DNA of 64,000 nucleotides from an uncultured archaeon (GTDB taxonomy: Archaea; Thermoproteota; Nitrososphaeria; JACIWG01). How positions within the stretch are numbered: the first letter of the stretch is position 1; each line of letters opens with the position of its first letter. This document shows, piece after piece, positions 62,897 through 64,000 of this stretch. The stretch lies in NCBI GenBank assembly GCA_938034445.1, contig CALHLD010000034.1, forward strand, positions 39,165 through 103,164, in the 5' to 3' direction. Both the position numbers and the translations under genes were made by a program. Under the pieces are notes generated by a model. The model ran no database searches, was not told where the DNA came from, and saw only the letters and a list, made by a program, of their open reading frames with translations.

Positions 62897-63121
62897 ATGA
62901 GCAAAGAAAATATAACCATTGTTTTACCTAGGGAATTGAAAGAGAAGATAAAAAGATTAAAAAATGTCAATTGGAGTGAAGTTGCAAGAAAGGCGTTTGA
63001 GGAAGAAATTAGGAGAATAGAAAAGATTGAAGCTGTCGAAGAAATTGATAGGTTAAGAGGAGAAAGTAAGATAAAATGGTGTGGTGCTGAAGTGATAAGA
63101 AAATGGAGAGACTCTCATTAG
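62897..63121 (+). CDS. VapB-type antitoxin
   Basis: 74 residues. ITIVLPRELKEKIKRLKNVNWSEVARKAF matches the N-terminal DNA-binding region of the first antitoxin in this window (both share the VNxNWSE-like core), and the C-terminus (ESKIKWCGAEVIRKWRDSH) is the toxin-binding tail. It overlaps the toxin gene by 19 bp and has its own TATA box. Confidence 0.8.
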   Translation: MSKENITIVLPRELKEKIKRLKNVNWSEVARKAFEEEIRRIEKIEAVEEIDRLRGESKIKWCGAEVIRKWRDSH

Positions 63122-63528
63122 ATTCTTCCGTCGCTATAAAATGGTTTAATGAAGAGGAAGATACAGATAAAGCTCTAAAGATAAGAAATGCGCATGTAAA
63201 CGGAAACATGGAATTGGTGGTATCACACATGCTGTTTTATGAAGTGGTAAACGCACTCCGCTATAAACCAGATTTTAATGTAACACACATTAAGAGAGCA
63301 ATCAACGCACTCTTCAAACTACATATGAAAATAAGCGATTTTAATGAAAGAATATTGGAAAGAAGTTCAGAAATAGCCTTTAATGAAAACATCACAGTAT
63401 ACGATGCCATACCTGTAGCCATAGCGGAAAAAGAAAAAACCTTATGTGTGACTGCAGACGAGAAAACACAATATAATAGACTAAAAGGAAAATATCCGAT
63501 AATACTTCTAAAAGAATACAAAATATAA
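63103..63528 (+). CDS. VapC-type toxin, PIN-domain ribonuclease
   Basis: 141 residues with PIN acidic residues in LSLDSSVAIKWF (Asp7), LFYEVVNAL (Glu), TVYDAIPVAIA and CVTADEKTQY. Its pattern SVAIKWFNEEED...KALKIRNAHV parallels the first toxin (SVVVKWFVEEE...KATIIRDKYV), so the two modules are paralogous. Starts inside the antitoxin gene. Confidence 0.85.
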   Translation: MERLSLDSSVAIKWFNEEEDTDKALKIRNAHVNGNMELVVSHMLFYEVVNALRYKPDFNVTHIKRAINALFKLHMKISDFNERILERSSEIAFNENITVYDAIPVAIAEKEKTLCVTADEKTQYNRLKGKYPIILLKEYKI

Positions 63529-63765
63529 AATTAAAAACTTCGGTAAAGCGGTTGGATTAATTATAAACTCTCTCTTAAACTATAAGATACTAAAAATTTT
63601 ATATAGTTGTAAGCAAAGTATTATACTTATGTTACAACAATTTGTGAACAGATTTTAGAAAATATTTTAAAACAGTTGTAGAAAAGGCGCTATTACCTTT
63701 ACTTTCAATATTTATATGCTCCAAAAGTTTATTTATAGTAAAATAAATATCACATTATGATTTAA

Positions 63766-64000
63766 ATGTCTCCAAAAGAAAATATTATGTTGCTTTTAAA
63801 AAGAGAAAGTCCTCAACAGGTACCCTTCGCACACTGCGATAGGCATCTTCCACGTGGTAAAATGGAACGTGTTGCAAGAAATATGGGAATGGCTTTACTC
63901 TGCTACAGACCATGTTACATAGAATATATCTCAGATGTTGAACTAACTGTAAAATATGAGGGCGAATATATTACAAGAAAATATGAAACTCCACTTGGAA
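63766..64000 (+). CDS. URO-D family protein, N-terminal part (cut by window edge)
   Basis: The frame from the ATG at 63766 stays open to the edge (78 codons). MSPKENIMLLLKRESPQQVPF is the usual start of uroporphyrinogen-decarboxylase-family corrinoid methyltransferases (ENxxxLLxxxxPxxVP). The further EYISDVELTVKYEGEYITR and YETPLG match the early core of the same family. It may be a second methyltransferase like that at 51757-52875. A TATA-like TTTATAGTA lies about 32 nt upstream. Confidence 0.65.
   Translation, partial: MSPKENIMLLLKRESPQQVPFAHCDRHLPRGKMERVARNMGMALLCYRPCYIEYISDVELTVKYEGEYITRKYETPLG

Noticed and set aside
63529..63765. Possible gene or RNA in the gap before the right-edge gene
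   Set aside because: AT-rich sequence with TATA-like motifs but no consistent ORF or stable structure by eye.
1..64000. tRNA, rRNA, CRISPR, insertion sequences
   Set aside because: Reading the intergenic regions showed no cloverleaf-like sequences, no regularly spaced repeats and no transposase genes. A covariance-model search could still find small RNAs I cannot see by eye.

Overview
The window is archaeal chromosomal DNA from an AT-rich (roughly one third G+C by eye), probably anaerobic thermophile, most likely of the TACK/Thermoproteota type. The evidence is a reverse gyrase, TATA boxes about 25-30 nt before many start codons (leaderless transcripts), frequent TTG/GTG starts, a GPN-loop GTPase, a PAC2 protein, a GYD protein, a tungstate-specific ABC importer, corrinoid methyl transfer and two VapBC pairs. 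I cannot name the lineage. I found no rRNA, tRNA, CRISPR array, insertion sequence or prophage. Layout: 0-7.2 kb is a DNA-maintenance region: an SMC/Rad50-like ATPase cut by the left edge, a PD-(D/E)XK nuclease, a HAD hydrolase, a B12-binding radical SAM protein and a reverse gyrase split by a +1 frameshift. 7.4-15.7 kb is transport and small-molecule use: a YbaK-type deacylase, an amidase, an APC permease, a phosphoesterase and a PotABCD-type importer arranged as two convergent units. 15.9-26.9 kb has a large Ig-like surface protein, adenylate kinase, threonine synthase, an ABC-2 exporter, an RraA-like protein, an MFS transporter with a nitrilase, a GYD protein, nicotinamidase and a SPOUT methyltransferase. 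26.9-33.4 kb is a compact histidine operon (hisG-hisD-HAD-hisB-hisH-hisA-hisF-hisI) without hisC or hisE. 33.5-38.5 kb holds a Cys/Met PLP enzyme, a ferritin-like protein and a Re-citrate/homocitrate-synthase-like gene with aconitase-family large and small subunits. 38.6-45.6 kb includes a double-module Lrp-like regulator and a tungstate operon (tupA-tupB-tupC plus a ModE-type regulator) preceded by a ModE-box-like inverted repeat. 45.7-58.6 kb is mixed: a DedA-like protein, an ECF-S-like protein, a PhoU-like regulator, a 32-residue Glu-rich microprotein, a GlcD-type oxidase, a corrinoid protein/methyltransferase/transporter operon, a glycosyltransferase, a GPN GTPase, class II HMG-CoA reductase and PAC2. 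58.6-64 kb is an accessory block: a gene remnant, an ATPase with an in-frame TAG, two VapBC modules around an archaeo-eukaryotic primase, and a partial URO-D family methyltransferase at the right edge. Several promoters in this block carry inverted repeats over or beside the TATA box, suggesting local autoregulation. The most notable items are the interrupted reverse gyrase, the self-regulated tungstate operon, the tricarboxylate gene set, the acidic microprotein and the palindrome-regulated accessory block.
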